Assembly (NCBI GenBank): GCA_022264855.1
Contig: JABYQU010000045.1
Location: 248,001 to 312,000, forward strand
From: Lenzites betulinus
Lineage: Eukaryota; Basidiomycota; Agaricomycetes; Polyporales; Polyporaceae
Length of the DNA: 64,000 nt
Reading direction: 5' to 3'
Below the pieces are notes generated by a model. That model made no database searches. It saw only the letters and a list, made by a program, of their open reading frames with translations, and was not told the DNA's origin. A program made the position numbers and the translations under genes. Shown in pieces: positions 36,095 to 44,533 of the stretch; the first letter of the stretch is position 1; each line of letters opens with the position of its first letter.

Positions 36095-39000
36095 CTATGT
36101 CATGGTGTCCGCGTACGGTTCCAGTCCCTGCGCGACCCTTCGCTCTTGCCACCGCGCCCACGCACCGTCCCATCTCTTCCATTCGTCCGCGTATTCCGTA
36201 GATTCATGTACAACCGCGCGCGCGCGAGGCGCGATGCGGATGAACGGCATGCGCGGCGCGTCCGGGTTGGCACGATGAAAGTCGGCCGCGAGCGCGGTCG
36301 GCACCTTCGCGCGTGGTTCCCAGGTAGCTTCCGCTATCGCGCGGCCCTTCCATTTGACTAAGTACTGAATCGCGCCTCGCACGATCTTTGAGTCGCGTAT
36401 GTACTCGGGTTCGTCGGGCTGCGCCACCAGGTTCGGTACGGGAGTCTCGTTCACTTGGTTGGGGAATTCGGGCGCGTGCGCGGGAGTGAGGAGTGCTTCA
36501 TTGAACACCGGATAGATGCCGCGACTGCGCCACTGCCTTGGGAGCTTCAGCTTGTAGGCACTAGCGCCCACTTTCTCGAGTACCTCGAACGGCCCGTAGC
36601 GTTTATCCTCTAGCTTTTTGCGCGGGCGCTCCGTCGTGATATTGTGCGAATCGAGATAGACGTGGCTGCCAGCCTCGTAATTCCGCGCTGCTCCCTTGTG
36701 TAGATCGTACTTGCGTTTCATCGCCTCATTTGCAATGGCTAGCGCTGCTGATGCCTCCTCCTGTATGCGCTTCATCCGCGCGACCCACTGAACCGCCGTC
36801 TCCGTCCGTGTTCCCCTGCACGTCTCTGCGCCTGTGTACGGGTCCCTTCCGTGCGTCATGTAGAACGGAGAGAACCCGGTCGCGGAATGTACCCGGATAC
36901 GATACGAGAATGCCGCGAGCGGTAGCCATTCCACCCAGTCGGTCTGCCGATAATTGATGAAGATGCGTAGATAATTCTCGATCTCCTGGTTGAGGCGCTC
37001 GGTCTGGCCATCCGTCTGAGGGTGATATGCGGTGCTCGGGTTCCCCTCGATACCGAGTTTCCGGTAGAGATCACGCGTGAGCTCCGATACGAACTGGGGT
37101 CCTCGGTCTGATGTAATGCGTCTGGGTAGTCCGTGAGCTGTGACTACGTGCCATAGCAGTAGGTTCGCGTATCCTTCCGATTTCAGGCTCTCCGTGGTTG
37201 GGATTGGAATGTAGTCCTTCGATTTTCGGTCTACTACCATGAGAATCGAGTCTTTGCCTTGGCATTCGGGCAGATGCGTGATGAGATCTACAGATATGTC
37301 TTCCCAATTGTGATCAGGCACCGGGTTCGGATGTAATGGAGCCGCGCGCGGTTGATGGTCTATCTTTGTACGCTGACAGATTGCGCAGCCCTTCACGTAC
37401 GCGCCTATGTCCCGCCGGATCGAGGGCCACCAGTACGATCTCTGTACGAGCTCCTGCGTCTTCGAACGGCCTGGGTGTCCCGCGGCTATCGAGTCGTGAT
37501 GCGCCGCGATTACCCTTCCCCTGAGCGCCTTGTCCGCCGGTACTACCAACCTCCCCCTCCGGTAGACCAGGCCGTCCCCGGCCAGCTCGTACTCCGGGTG
37601 TTTTGCAGCGAGTTTGTTACGCACAGAATTATCGAGGTTATCCTGCTGGCTGCGTATACGATCGAGTAAGAGCTCGCTGCCCTCGGTGGTAGCGCGGAAC
37701 CATTCCGCCTTCAGCATCAGGACCTCGTCCGTAGCTTCCAGACCCCCCGCGTGATCGACACGGCGCGACAGTGCGTCGGCCTTTCCCATCGTCGAACCGG
37801 GCCGGTGCGTGAGCGTGAAGTCAAAGTTCTGGAGCTCGACCACCCATCGCGCTTGGCGCGGGTTCAAACGCTGCGGCCGGCGGAAGAACTCGAGATTCTT
37901 GTGATCGGAGTGGATTTCGAATGTTTCGCGCGCGCCCATCAAAAAATGACGCCATTCATCCAATGCTGCCAGTACTGCAAGCAGTTCTCGATCGTAAATC
38001 TCGTAGTTCCTCTCCGTTGGCGTCAGGGCCTTTGAGAGGAACGCGATGGTCCGCCACTTCCCGTTCTGTCGTTGCGCGAGCTCTGCCCCGAGTGCATAGT
38101 TAGAGGCGTCGCACGAAACTCGGAATTGGTCCGTGTCGTTCGGGACTGCAAGGACCGGAGCGCTGGTGATCGCGCGCTTGATCTCGGCAAAGGCATTCGA
38201 CTGTTCCGTCGACCAGCGCCACTCCGCCTGGCCCGTCAGCGCGTGCAGCGGGGTCGCAATCTTGGAGAAACCAGCAATAAACCGACGATAAAAGTTAACA
38301 AAGCCGAGGAAACTTTGTAACTCCTTTTTGTTCGTCGGTTCCGGCCATTCCGTTACGCCCGCGACCTTGGCAGGGTCCATCTTCACTACACCGTCTCCGA
38401 TAATGTGACCGAGGTACTCCGTTTCGTGTGTCTCGAATTCGCACTTGTCCGGTCTACAGGTGAGCTTGTGTTCGCGAAGGATCTGCAGCACTTGGCGGAC
38501 CACTTGGCGATGTTCTTCCAGGGTCTCGGTGAAGACTAAGATATCGTCGAGGTACACGATGATCTTTCCGCGTAAGATTAGATCTCGGAACACGTCATTC
38601 ATCATCATTTGGAAAGTCGCTGGACTGTTTGACAAGCCGAAGAACATGACCAACGGCTCGAACAGTCCACGATTCGTGAGGAACGCGGCCTTCTCCTCGT
38701 CTCCTTCGCGCATCCGAATGTTGTTGTACCCCCACCGGATGTCCATCTTGGTGTAGTACTTGGCGCCCTTTATCTTATCTAAGAGCTCGGAGATAAGAGG
38801 TAAGGGATATTTGTTTTTCTTTGTAAGGGCGTTTAGCTTCCGGTAGTCTTGGACCGGCCGGAGTTTTCCATCCTTTTTCTTTACAAAGAAGAACGGAGCG
38901 CCCCAGGGTGATTTCGACGGTCGGATGCATCCTGTCCGCAGGTTCTCCTCGAGAAACTCGTCTAGGGCATCCTGTTGCGCCAAGGACATGGGGTAGACTT

Positions 39001-40132
39001 TGCCGCAATATGGCTGGGCGTCGGGCGTTAATTCAATAACGTGATCGTATGGTCGGCATTCCGGGAGAGCGTCGAATGCGTGATCGGCAAAGACATCTGC
39101 GAAGTCTCGGTACTGCGCGGGTACTACGTCCTCGAACGAGCGCTCCGCGCGTCCCTTGTGCTGCTCGATCGCGATATTCATCGCCGATGTGCCTCGGAAG
39201 CTCGTCGCGCGCAGTGCCTCGGTCCGCGCGCGTAGGTAGTGCTCCGTGCGTAGCGCGAATACTCTCTCCCCCTCCTCTAGTGTGCGTTCACATGCGTTGG
39301 GACAGCGCGCAAACTCGATGGTCTTCGACCTCCAATCAATCCGTGGGTTATGGTGCGCGATCCACTCATGCCCCAGGAAGATATCGGCCTTGCCCAAGTC
39401 GGTTACCAGGAACGTCATAGTCTCCAGATGATCCCCGATCTGCACGGACGTGATGACGTAGTCCGTGATGCGCCCGCCCGAGTTTACTGATCCGTCCGCA
39501 TTGTAGACCTCCACCGGGCGCTCGAGCGCGCGCGTCTCCACTCCGTGTCTCCGTACGAAATCCCGATGCATGCATGATCCGGTGCTCCCCGAGTCCAATA
39601 GCGCTACTGTATCCACCTTTCTTTCCGAGTGTTGCATATGTATAGTAAGAGGTATGTCCATTTGTCTGCCGGCGCCCCTAGCGCGTACTACTTTGTATAT
39701 CCGAGGCCCCACTGTATTTATACTAAATATTGAACCATTCTGATGTGTTTTTATTTTTGTGCTCGTCGCATCTGAGTCGTTTATCTTTATTTTTTCGTTC
39801 GTTTTTGTTTTTTCTCTTTTTATGTCATTGTTATTGTCTACGGGGGAATCAAGCACGGATTTCCGTCCGCCACGCTCTGGTATTAGAGACGCCCTCACGG
39901 TTGTAGGTAAATAACTAGGAAAATGAGATTCTCGCCCCCTGTCTATATTCGCGCCTTCCGTATCGTACAGTGCTGAAACCGAAATCGAAACCGAGTCTGC
40001 CGGATCATCTGAAAGCTCTTCCACATCGAGCGCTGCGTAACGATTCCTTCCCGGGCCCGCGCGTGATGCGACTACGGCGGACCGCCTCCAAAACCCTCTT
40101 CCCGAAACCCATTCAGGTCTTCCACTACCCAT
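36095..40132 (-). CDS. pol: Chromovirus Pol: protease, RT, RNase H, integrase, chromodomain
   Basis: An open frame of 1345 codons in the -1 frame relative to gag; entry is expected by frameshifting at 40090-40096, so the first residues of the frame are probably not made. Visible domains are as follows. The aspartic protease has ALLDSGSTGS near residue 178. The RT has LRPVQDYRKLNALT, MDIRWGYNNIRM and IVYLDDILVF near 524. RNase H has SCDASNYALGA, YDRELLAV and HSDHKNL. The integrase has its HHCC finger (ending CAICQRTK), then VDLITHL, TSDRGPQF and TERLNQEIE as the D,D,E triad. The C-terminal chromodomain shows EYIRDSKI, YLVKWKG and ATWEPRAK. Chromodomains of this type steer integration toward chromatin marks. 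No stop interrupts the frame. Confidence 0.95.
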   Translation of the reverse strand: MGSGRPEWVSGRGFWRRSAVVASRAGPGRNRYAALDVEELSDDPADSVSISVSALYDTEGANIDRGRESHFPSYLPTTVRASLIPERGGRKSVLDSPVDNNNDIKREKTKTNEKIKINDSDATSTKIKTHQNGSIFSINTVGPRIYKVVRARGAGRQMDIPLTIHMQHSERKVDTVALLDSGSTGSCMHRDFVRRHGVETRALERPVEVYNADGSVNSGGRITDYVITSVQIGDHLETMTFLVTDLGKADIFLGHEWIAHHNPRIDWRSKTIEFARCPNACERTLEEGERVFALRTEHYLRARTEALRATSFRGTSAMNIAIEQHKGRAERSFEDVVPAQYRDFADVFADHAFDALPECRPYDHVIELTPDAQPYCGKVYPMSLAQQDALDEFLEENLRTGCIRPSKSPWGAPFFFVKKKDGKLRPVQDYRKLNALTKKNKYPLPLISELLDKIKGAKYYTKMDIRWGYNNIRMREGDEEKAAFLTNRGLFEPLVMFFGLSNSPATFQMMMNDVFRDLILRGKIIVYLDDILVFTETLEEHRQVVRQVLQILREHKLTCRPDKCEFETHETEYLGHIIGDGVVKMDPAKVAGVTEWPEPTNKKELQSFLGFVNFYRRFIAGFSKIATPLHALTGQAEWRWSTEQSNAFAEIKRAITSAPVLAVPNDTDQFRVSCDASNYALGAELAQRQNGKWRTIAFLSKALTPTERNYEIYDRELLAVLAALDEWRHFLMGARETFEIHSDHKNLEFFRRPQRLNPRQARWVVELQNFDFTLTHRPGSTMGKADALSRRVDHAGGLEATDEVLMLKAEWFRATTEGSELLLDRIRSQQDNLDNSVRNKLAAKHPEYELAGDGLVYRRGRLVVPADKALRGRVIAAHHDSIAAGHPGRSKTQELVQRSYWWPSIRRDIGAYVKGCAICQRTKIDHQPRAAPLHPNPVPDHNWEDISVDLITHLPECQGKDSILMVVDRKSKDYIPIPTTESLKSEGYANLLLWHVVTAHGLPRRITSDRGPQFVSELTRDLYRKLGIEGNPSTAYHPQTDGQTERLNQEIENYLRIFINYRQTDWVEWLPLAAFSYRIRVHSATGFSPFYMTHGRDPYTGAETCRGTRTETAVQWVARMKRIQEEASAALAIANEAMKRKYDLHKGAARNYEAGSHVYLDSHNITTERPRKKLEDKRYGPFEVLEKVGASAYKLKLPRQWRSRGIYPVFNEALLTPAHAPEFPNQVNETPVPNLVAQPDEPEYIRDSKIVRGAIQYLVKWKGRAIAEATWEPRAKVPTALAADFHRANPDAPRMPFIRIAPRARAVVHESTEYADEWKRWDGAWARWQERRVAQGLEPYADTMT

Positions 40133-41142
40133 CGCCTAACCTCCTCTCGGAACTCCGCCGTCTCCCACGCCCTCAGACGCGCTGCCGCGGGTGCATTCTG
40201 TTGTGGCTGGGCCGCGCGCCGTCTGTGCCACCGACGAGTGCAGTCTTGGCCGTCGTACTGCCCTCTTCCGCAGGTATAGCAGAGGGGTTCCGCGCCATTC
40301 GGTTGCGCTCCGCGCGGTCGATCGCGTGCCGCATCTAAGTCCATGGGCTGCCCTCGGCCTCCGTACACGACTCCCGTACCGTCATGGCGTGCGGCTGCCT
40401 GTTCCTGCGCGCGCGGCGGCACGTGCTCGCGAGTCGCGCGGGGTTGCGCCCATCGTTCGCCGCGCGCGCGCGCGTCCGCGTGCAGGGCGCGCTCCTGTAG
40501 CCGGTTCGCGTCCAACTGGGTCGCGAGTTTCTTCCATTCGCTGTACGTTGTGGGTAGCGGAACGTGCGCGTGCGCCTTTGATGCCGTATCGGGGAGAATC
40601 CCCTGCTTGAACCAGACCCCGACATGCAGGTTAGTGAGGTCGTAGCCTGCGGTGCGCGCGAGTTGTTCGAATTCCGCAATGTATTCTTGAATTGGTCGGT
40701 CGCCCTGCCTGAGTCGACCAATTCGGTTGAGCGCGTTCTGCGCTTCGTTCGGATCGACGAATGCCTGATCGAGGTGTGCCCAGAACTCTTCCAGCGAGAC
40801 GTCCCACTCCTCTTCCGCGAAGTGTTGCTCCGTGTAGCTATTCACCCAGCCGTCGATCAACGGCCCTCTGATGCATGACATCACCGCGAGGATCTTTTCA
40901 TCTTCGTCTGCCATGTGATTGGCGGCTGTGTATCGCTGGGCCTGGAGTTTGAATGTGCGATACGTGCTGCGGTCGCCGGTGAATAGATCGGGTTCCCGAA
41001 GCCGCGCGTGGTGTGAACGCGCTCGCAGTGCATTGACTGCTGCGAGCAGCTGAGTGAACTGGGCCTCGCTGAAGCCGATTACGTTCATGGGCGGCGGCGC
41101 CACCGGCGCGGGCTGCTGTGCCTGATCTCCGTTCTGCTCCAT
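40072..41142 (-). CDS. gag: Chromovirus Gag
   Basis: 356 aa from the ATG at 41142 (the frame continues upstream but without an ATG). It contains a retrotransposon Gag capsid region: LREPDLFTGDRSTYRTF, then FWAHLDQAFVDPNEAQNAL and YIAEFEQLARTAGYD, the usual order in fungal Ty3/gypsy elements. Near the C-terminus lies a zinc-knuckle-like CYTCGRGQYDGQDC. The spacing is C-X2-C-X4-Y-X4-C, so Tyr (codon at 40254-40256) stands where the histidine ligand is expected. The frame ends 61 nt inside pol. Gag is expected to assemble the cytoplasmic particle. Confidence 0.92.
   Translation of the reverse strand: MEQNGDQAQQPAPVAPPPMNVIGFSEAQFTQLLAAVNALRARSHHARLREPDLFTGDRSTYRTFKLQAQRYTAANHMADEDEKILAVMSCIRGPLIDGWVNSYTEQHFAEEEWDVSLEEFWAHLDQAFVDPNEAQNALNRIGRLRQGDRPIQEYIAEFEQLARTAGYDLTNLHVGVWFKQGILPDTASKAHAHVPLPTTYSEWKKLATQLDANRLQERALHADARARGERWAQPRATREHVPPRAQEQAAARHDGTGVVYGGRGQPMDLDAARDRPRGAQPNGAEPLCYTCGRGQYDGQDCTRRWHRRRAAQPQQNAPAAARLRAWETAEFREEVRRWVVEDLNGFREEGFGGGPP
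40090..40096 (-). promoter_or_regulatory. Predicted -1 ribosomal frameshift site (G GGT TTT)
   Basis: In the gag reading frame the heptamer reads G GGT TTT, the X XXY YYZ form of simultaneous-slippage sites. A one-base backward slip puts ribosomes exactly into the pol frame (next codon TGG). Just downstream is a short inverted repeat GGCGG-T-CCGCC, which together with other GC-rich sequence could form the stimulatory structure. It lies 12 codons before the gag stop, within the gag/pol overlap. Confidence 0.7.
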
Positions 41143-41624
41143 CTCCGTCTCGGCTCTTCGGTTGTGGTGCGTCGCTTCTTCGAAATCTCCAATCGAGTTT
41201 CCGCGCAGCCGTAAGCCGTACCTCCGTATCACTGCGCGTCTGCTCGATCTTCAAAGTGCTTGTTCCGGACGCCGGTCCGCTGTGCTCCCGTGATTCCCAA
41301 GGTCTCAGCACCCTCGGCAAATCAATCAGTACCTGTCCTTATCTACAATCTCGGGGGACCTCCTGTTCACGTCGCGCAATTGTTGCTCCGCCGTCAGGGA
41401 CCCGTGGTGAGGTATGAACGGAAGGTGTGAAATGGCCCCGCCCGGATGTAAGCCGGGGCTTACTGGTACCACCCAAGAGTTCGCGATGTGAAGGGCGGCC
41501 GTGTGTCTATGCGCCCGTCTTGGCGGTAGTACGAGTATGTAGTGAGTAAGTGCGGCGTATGGCGTGTAGTATCCGCTTGTCCTTGCGGTCCAGGAGTTCC
41601 GCTTAACCCTGCGGTCCGGGTGTG

Positions 41625-41635
41625 AGCTTCGACTT
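41625..41635 (-). other. Self-primer-type primer-binding site of the chromovirus
   Basis: One base inside the 5' LTR. Read leftward it is AAGTCGAAGCT, an 11 nt perfect complement of AGCTTCGACTT read leftward from 41705 in the LTR, which begins 33 nt after the first base of the TATA box. This is the geometry of Tf1, whose transcript 5' end primes its own reverse transcription. No match to a tRNA 3' end was recognised. Confidence 0.75.
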
Positions 41636-41636
41636 A

Positions 41637-41909
41637 TGATACGACAACACCCAGATAAACGCCGAAGCGATCAAACAAGCGGAGAGTGGGTACCAAGTCG
41701 AAGCTGAGGATTCCCTCGCTTCGACTATGGTTTATATATTGCACGAGAGCGGGTGTCGGATGGTTCACCCGTAGTCTACTACATCACAGCGTGCGCGGGG
41801 CGTGTAGATACATGAGGACCACAGGAGAGTGGGTTGGCGTTGTGTGTTATCTACGAGATAATCTAAGAGATATGATTGCTACCATTAGACGCCGCGAATG
41901 CTCGTAACA
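41637..41909 (-). repeat. 5' LTR of the chromovirus
   Basis: 273 bp. Contains the promoter: TATATAAA at 41738-41731 (leftward) and the presumed transcript start near 41705. GTCGAAGC...GCTTCGAC forms an 8 bp perfect inverted repeat across the region between TATA and start. Confidence 0.96.
41731..41738 (-). promoter_or_regulatory. TATA box in chromovirus LTR
   Basis: TATATAAA read leftward, 33 nt before the sequence complementary to the primer-binding site. The spacing fits TATA-directed initiation at that sequence. The same box is present in the 3' LTR. Confidence 0.75.
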
Positions 41910-41996
41910 GTTTGCGCCGCTTTTTCGGCGGGACCGCTTCGTGTCCGGCTGGTCACACCCCCAACCCCCCGCCGGATTGGTCTGGCAGCTACAGTA

Positions 41997-42585
41997 TTGG
42001 CAAGGACAACTTGCGCGCTAGTTGCATCATACTGAACGCTTCGGCAAGCGCCGGCAATCTGTAGGCGCTCGCTCGCGCGACGCAACTTACTTTCCAACTT
42101 CCTCTAAGGTTCGCGCGCGAGTAAGCTAAGCACAGTATAATGGTAAGCACAGTATTACAGAGCAAGGACTCCAGAGCAAGGACTTCAGAGCATTGAGCTA
42201 CAGCTAAAGGGCAGATCTTAGAAACACTTTCTTCCACCGCCATGTAAACTCGTATAACGTGACGGCTGAACGCAATCTACGAAGCAATGTCTTCTTATTA
42301 ATATGTAGTATGCGCGCTACCAAATTCTGGGCCGGAATGAGAACGGAGACTTCTGAAGACTCGTCTTCTCCCGCTCCTTTGGCGTGCCACGCCTTGGGCA
42401 TGCTCTCTGGAACCTCTTCCCATCCGTCGTCTATCCCTCCATCCCCATCCCCCATCGCTAGCTAGGCTCGACTCTCGACTAGCCTTTGAACAGAGGAGAA
42501 GTGTAAATGGTGTGTAGATCAACGCTTTTTTTGCTGCCCATCCATTGATGGGCTCACCTTTTACATGATCCATACAGAATTCGCC
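41997..42585. other. Upstream region of the broken HET gene
   Basis: 589 nt between the MITE edge and the first ATG of the HET pseudogene. It presumably includes that gene's promoter. No other gene was recognised. Confidence 0.5.
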
Positions 42586-43413
42586 ATGCCGCGCTTCTTG
42601 AATACACACACCGGTGCCTTCGAATGGCACGACGACCCAAGCAAGATTCGCTACGATATTCTGTCTCACAAATAGCAGTCCCCAGAGAACGGCGGCGAAC
42701 AATCCTATCAGCGCGTCTGTGAACTCCAGGCGGACGCGAAGATGCGACAAATCGACGTGCTGGCGCATCCCGACCTTTCCGACAAGATCAGACGATTCTG
42801 CGATGTGGCGCGAGAAGATGGCTTCCGCTTAGGCTGGCTCGATTCCTGCTGCATCGACAAATCCAGTAGCACTGAGCTCTCCGAGGCGATCAACTCGATG
42901 TACGACCTCTATGGCCGTTCGAACATCTGTTATGCTTATCTAGCGGACGTACCGGAGGAAGGCTCGGACGACGCAGATCGTAAGTAGCACTTCGCGCGCG
43001 ACTTACTGCATACGCGGGGGTGGACACTGCAAGAACTCATCGCACCCACGCGCTTGACGTTCCTGGCGCGGACGTGGAAGCCTGTGGGGACAAAAAGTGA
43101 CTGGGCTGGGACACTGGAGAAGATCACGAAGATCCCCGTAGAAGTTCTTACAGGCCAAATGCCGGTGGACTCTACTAGCGTTGCACAGCGAATGTCATGG
43201 GCCGCAAATCGTCAAACAACTCGGGTCGAGGACAGGGCATACTCCTTGCTGGGAATATTCGGGATCCATATGTCTCCGATGTACGGTGAGGGAACAAACG
43301 TGTTCCTCCGGCTCCAGGAGAAAATCATCAAGAAGATTCCTGACCAGAGTGTGTTCGCCTGGGGTGTCAGCTGCGAGCTTCGCTTCTCCCTGAACTCGCC
43401 AGGAGTGCTGGAC

Positions 43414-43620
43414 TGTTAACTTTAGCGCCCATTGGTATCAAGCGCCTCCGCTCGGTCCGAACAGCGATCGATAGATTAGATCGAGTTCCCTTATATACAT
43501 GGCTCTGAAATGTATGTACGGTACGCGTTTGCAACGAGACCCCCATCCCCATCGCTCTCTCTGTCGGTCTCAAGCCAAGCGCGCCGCTCAACGTCCCTGC
43601 GGCAGCCCCGAAACTTCACA
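43414..43620 (+). repeat. 5' LTR of the TRIM
   Basis: 207 bp. Contains TATATA at 43492-43497 and, 31 nt from its first base, ACGCGTTTG at 43523-43531, the presumed transcript start and self-primer. Confidence 0.93.
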
Positions 43621-43629
43621 CAAACGCGT
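43621..43629 (+). other. Self-primer-type primer-binding site of the TRIM
   Basis: CAAACGCGT abuts the left LTR and is the 9 nt perfect complement of LTR positions 43523-43531. It has the same layout as in the neighbouring chromovirus, with a different sequence. Confidence 0.65.
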
Positions 43630-44326
43630 CTCCTCTGCACGAAGGATAATTCGCGCATGCCCGGTGGGGCCGAAGCCACCCGCGCCCGGCACGCTGAACT
43701 CGCCCAACCCCGCGCAGACTTGTTTACTCGTGTCTAGCCGCCGCCGCCGCTGCCGCCGCTGTTCCCGTCCCCCCCCCTCCTGCACACCGTCGTCCCCCGC
43801 ACGCGTCCGAACCCGCCGCCGTCCGTGGTGTGCCTGCCCCCTCTCTGCCGCGTAGCTGGCACTGCCGCATGCCTGAGCCCCAGTGTACGTCCTCCGTCGA
43901 CCCACGCCTCGCACCCCGAATCTCGTACGTCCCCCGTCGACCCGCACTTCGCACCCCGAACCCTTGCGTGCCCGCAGCCCCGCACCTCGACCCGTGCATT
44001 CGATCCTCGTATCCGATCCTTGTATTCGATCCTCGACCCCGATCCGCGTATTCGATCCTTGTTTGCCCTCGATCCTCGACTCGATTCTTGACCCTCGACC
44101 CACGTTTCCTCGCCCCCGATTCACGACCCACACCCCATCTCGATTCCTGCACCTCACGTGTCCCGACACCGTCCTCGATCACTGTTGGAGTATCGGACTG
44201 GTTTTGGTATGATCCTGTTGATGTTGCTGTTGACGTTGAGTGTCCCTTTTCTCTGAAATTAATATGTTTGCTTTTGCCGCCCCCCCCTTCTCATTGCTCC
44301 CCCTCGCTACGTCGCTTGTAGGGGTG

Positions 44327-44533
44327 TGTTAACTTTAGCGCCCGTTGGTATCAAGCGCCTCCGCTCGGTCCGAACAGCGATCGATAGATTAGATCGAGTT
44401 CCCTTATATACATGGCTCTGAAATGTATGTACGGTACGCGTTTGCAACGAGACCCCCATCCCCATCGCTCTCTCTGTCGGTCTCAAGCCAAGCGCGCCGC
44501 TCAACGTCCCTGCGGCAGCCCCGAAACTTCACA
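44327..44533 (+). repeat. 3' LTR of the TRIM
   Basis: 207 bp, one mismatch to the left LTR. It is followed by the target duplication TGGAC and then by the resumed HET reading frame. Confidence 0.93.

Larger units (their letters stand above)
35779..41909 (-). mobile_element. Ty3/gypsy chromovirus, complete, Tf1/sushi-like
   Basis: A 6131 bp LTR retrotransposon in leftward orientation: 5' LTR 41637-41909, gag 41142-40072, pol in the -1 frame down to 36095, polypurine tract, 3' LTR 35779-36051. The LTRs are 273 bp, start TG and end CA, and differ at one position (36019 C versus 41877 T). A 5 bp duplication GTTTG flanks it (35774-35778, 41910-41914). The pol order is protease, RT, RNase H, integrase, chromodomain, which defines the chromovirus branch of Ty3/gypsy. 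All frames are open. It lies inside a MITE. Confidence 0.96.
35574..41994. mobile_element. MITE with 25 bp terminal inverted repeats, split by the gypsy element
   Basis: The left end 35574-35598 and the right end 41970-41994 are perfect 25 bp inverted repeats beginning CTGTAGCTGCCAG. Each is flanked outside by TA (35572-35573 and 41995-41996), the duplication of Tc1/mariner-like elements. Without the gypsy insertion and its 5 bp duplication the element is 285 bp (35574-35778 plus 41915-41994). It has no coding capacity, which makes it a miniature non-autonomous element. The interior contains several copies of a GCGCCGCTTT...GTCAC motif. Naming the superfamily from TA alone is an inference. 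Confidence 0.85.
43414..44533 (+). mobile_element. TRIM: 1.12 kb non-autonomous LTR retrotransposon
   Basis: Two 207 bp direct repeats (43414-43620, 44327-44533) start TG, end CA and differ at one base (A versus G in GCGCCC[A/G]TTGG). A 5 bp duplication TGGAC flanks the element (43409-43413, 44534-44538). The 706 bp interior has no coding frame with retroelement motifs; it contains a GCC-rich tract and repeated TCGATCC-like units. Directly after the left LTR is CAAACGCGT, the complement of ACGCGTTTG in the LTR. AGGGGTG directly precedes the right LTR as a polypurine tract. The orientation is therefore rightward, as for the interrupted gene. Confidence 0.93.

Noticed and set aside
43438..43450. 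TGGTATCAAG inside the TRIM LTR as an initiator-Met tRNA primer site
   Set aside because: It lies inside both direct repeats rather than next to the LTR edge, and the TG...CA ends with the TGGAC duplication fix the LTR borders elsewhere.
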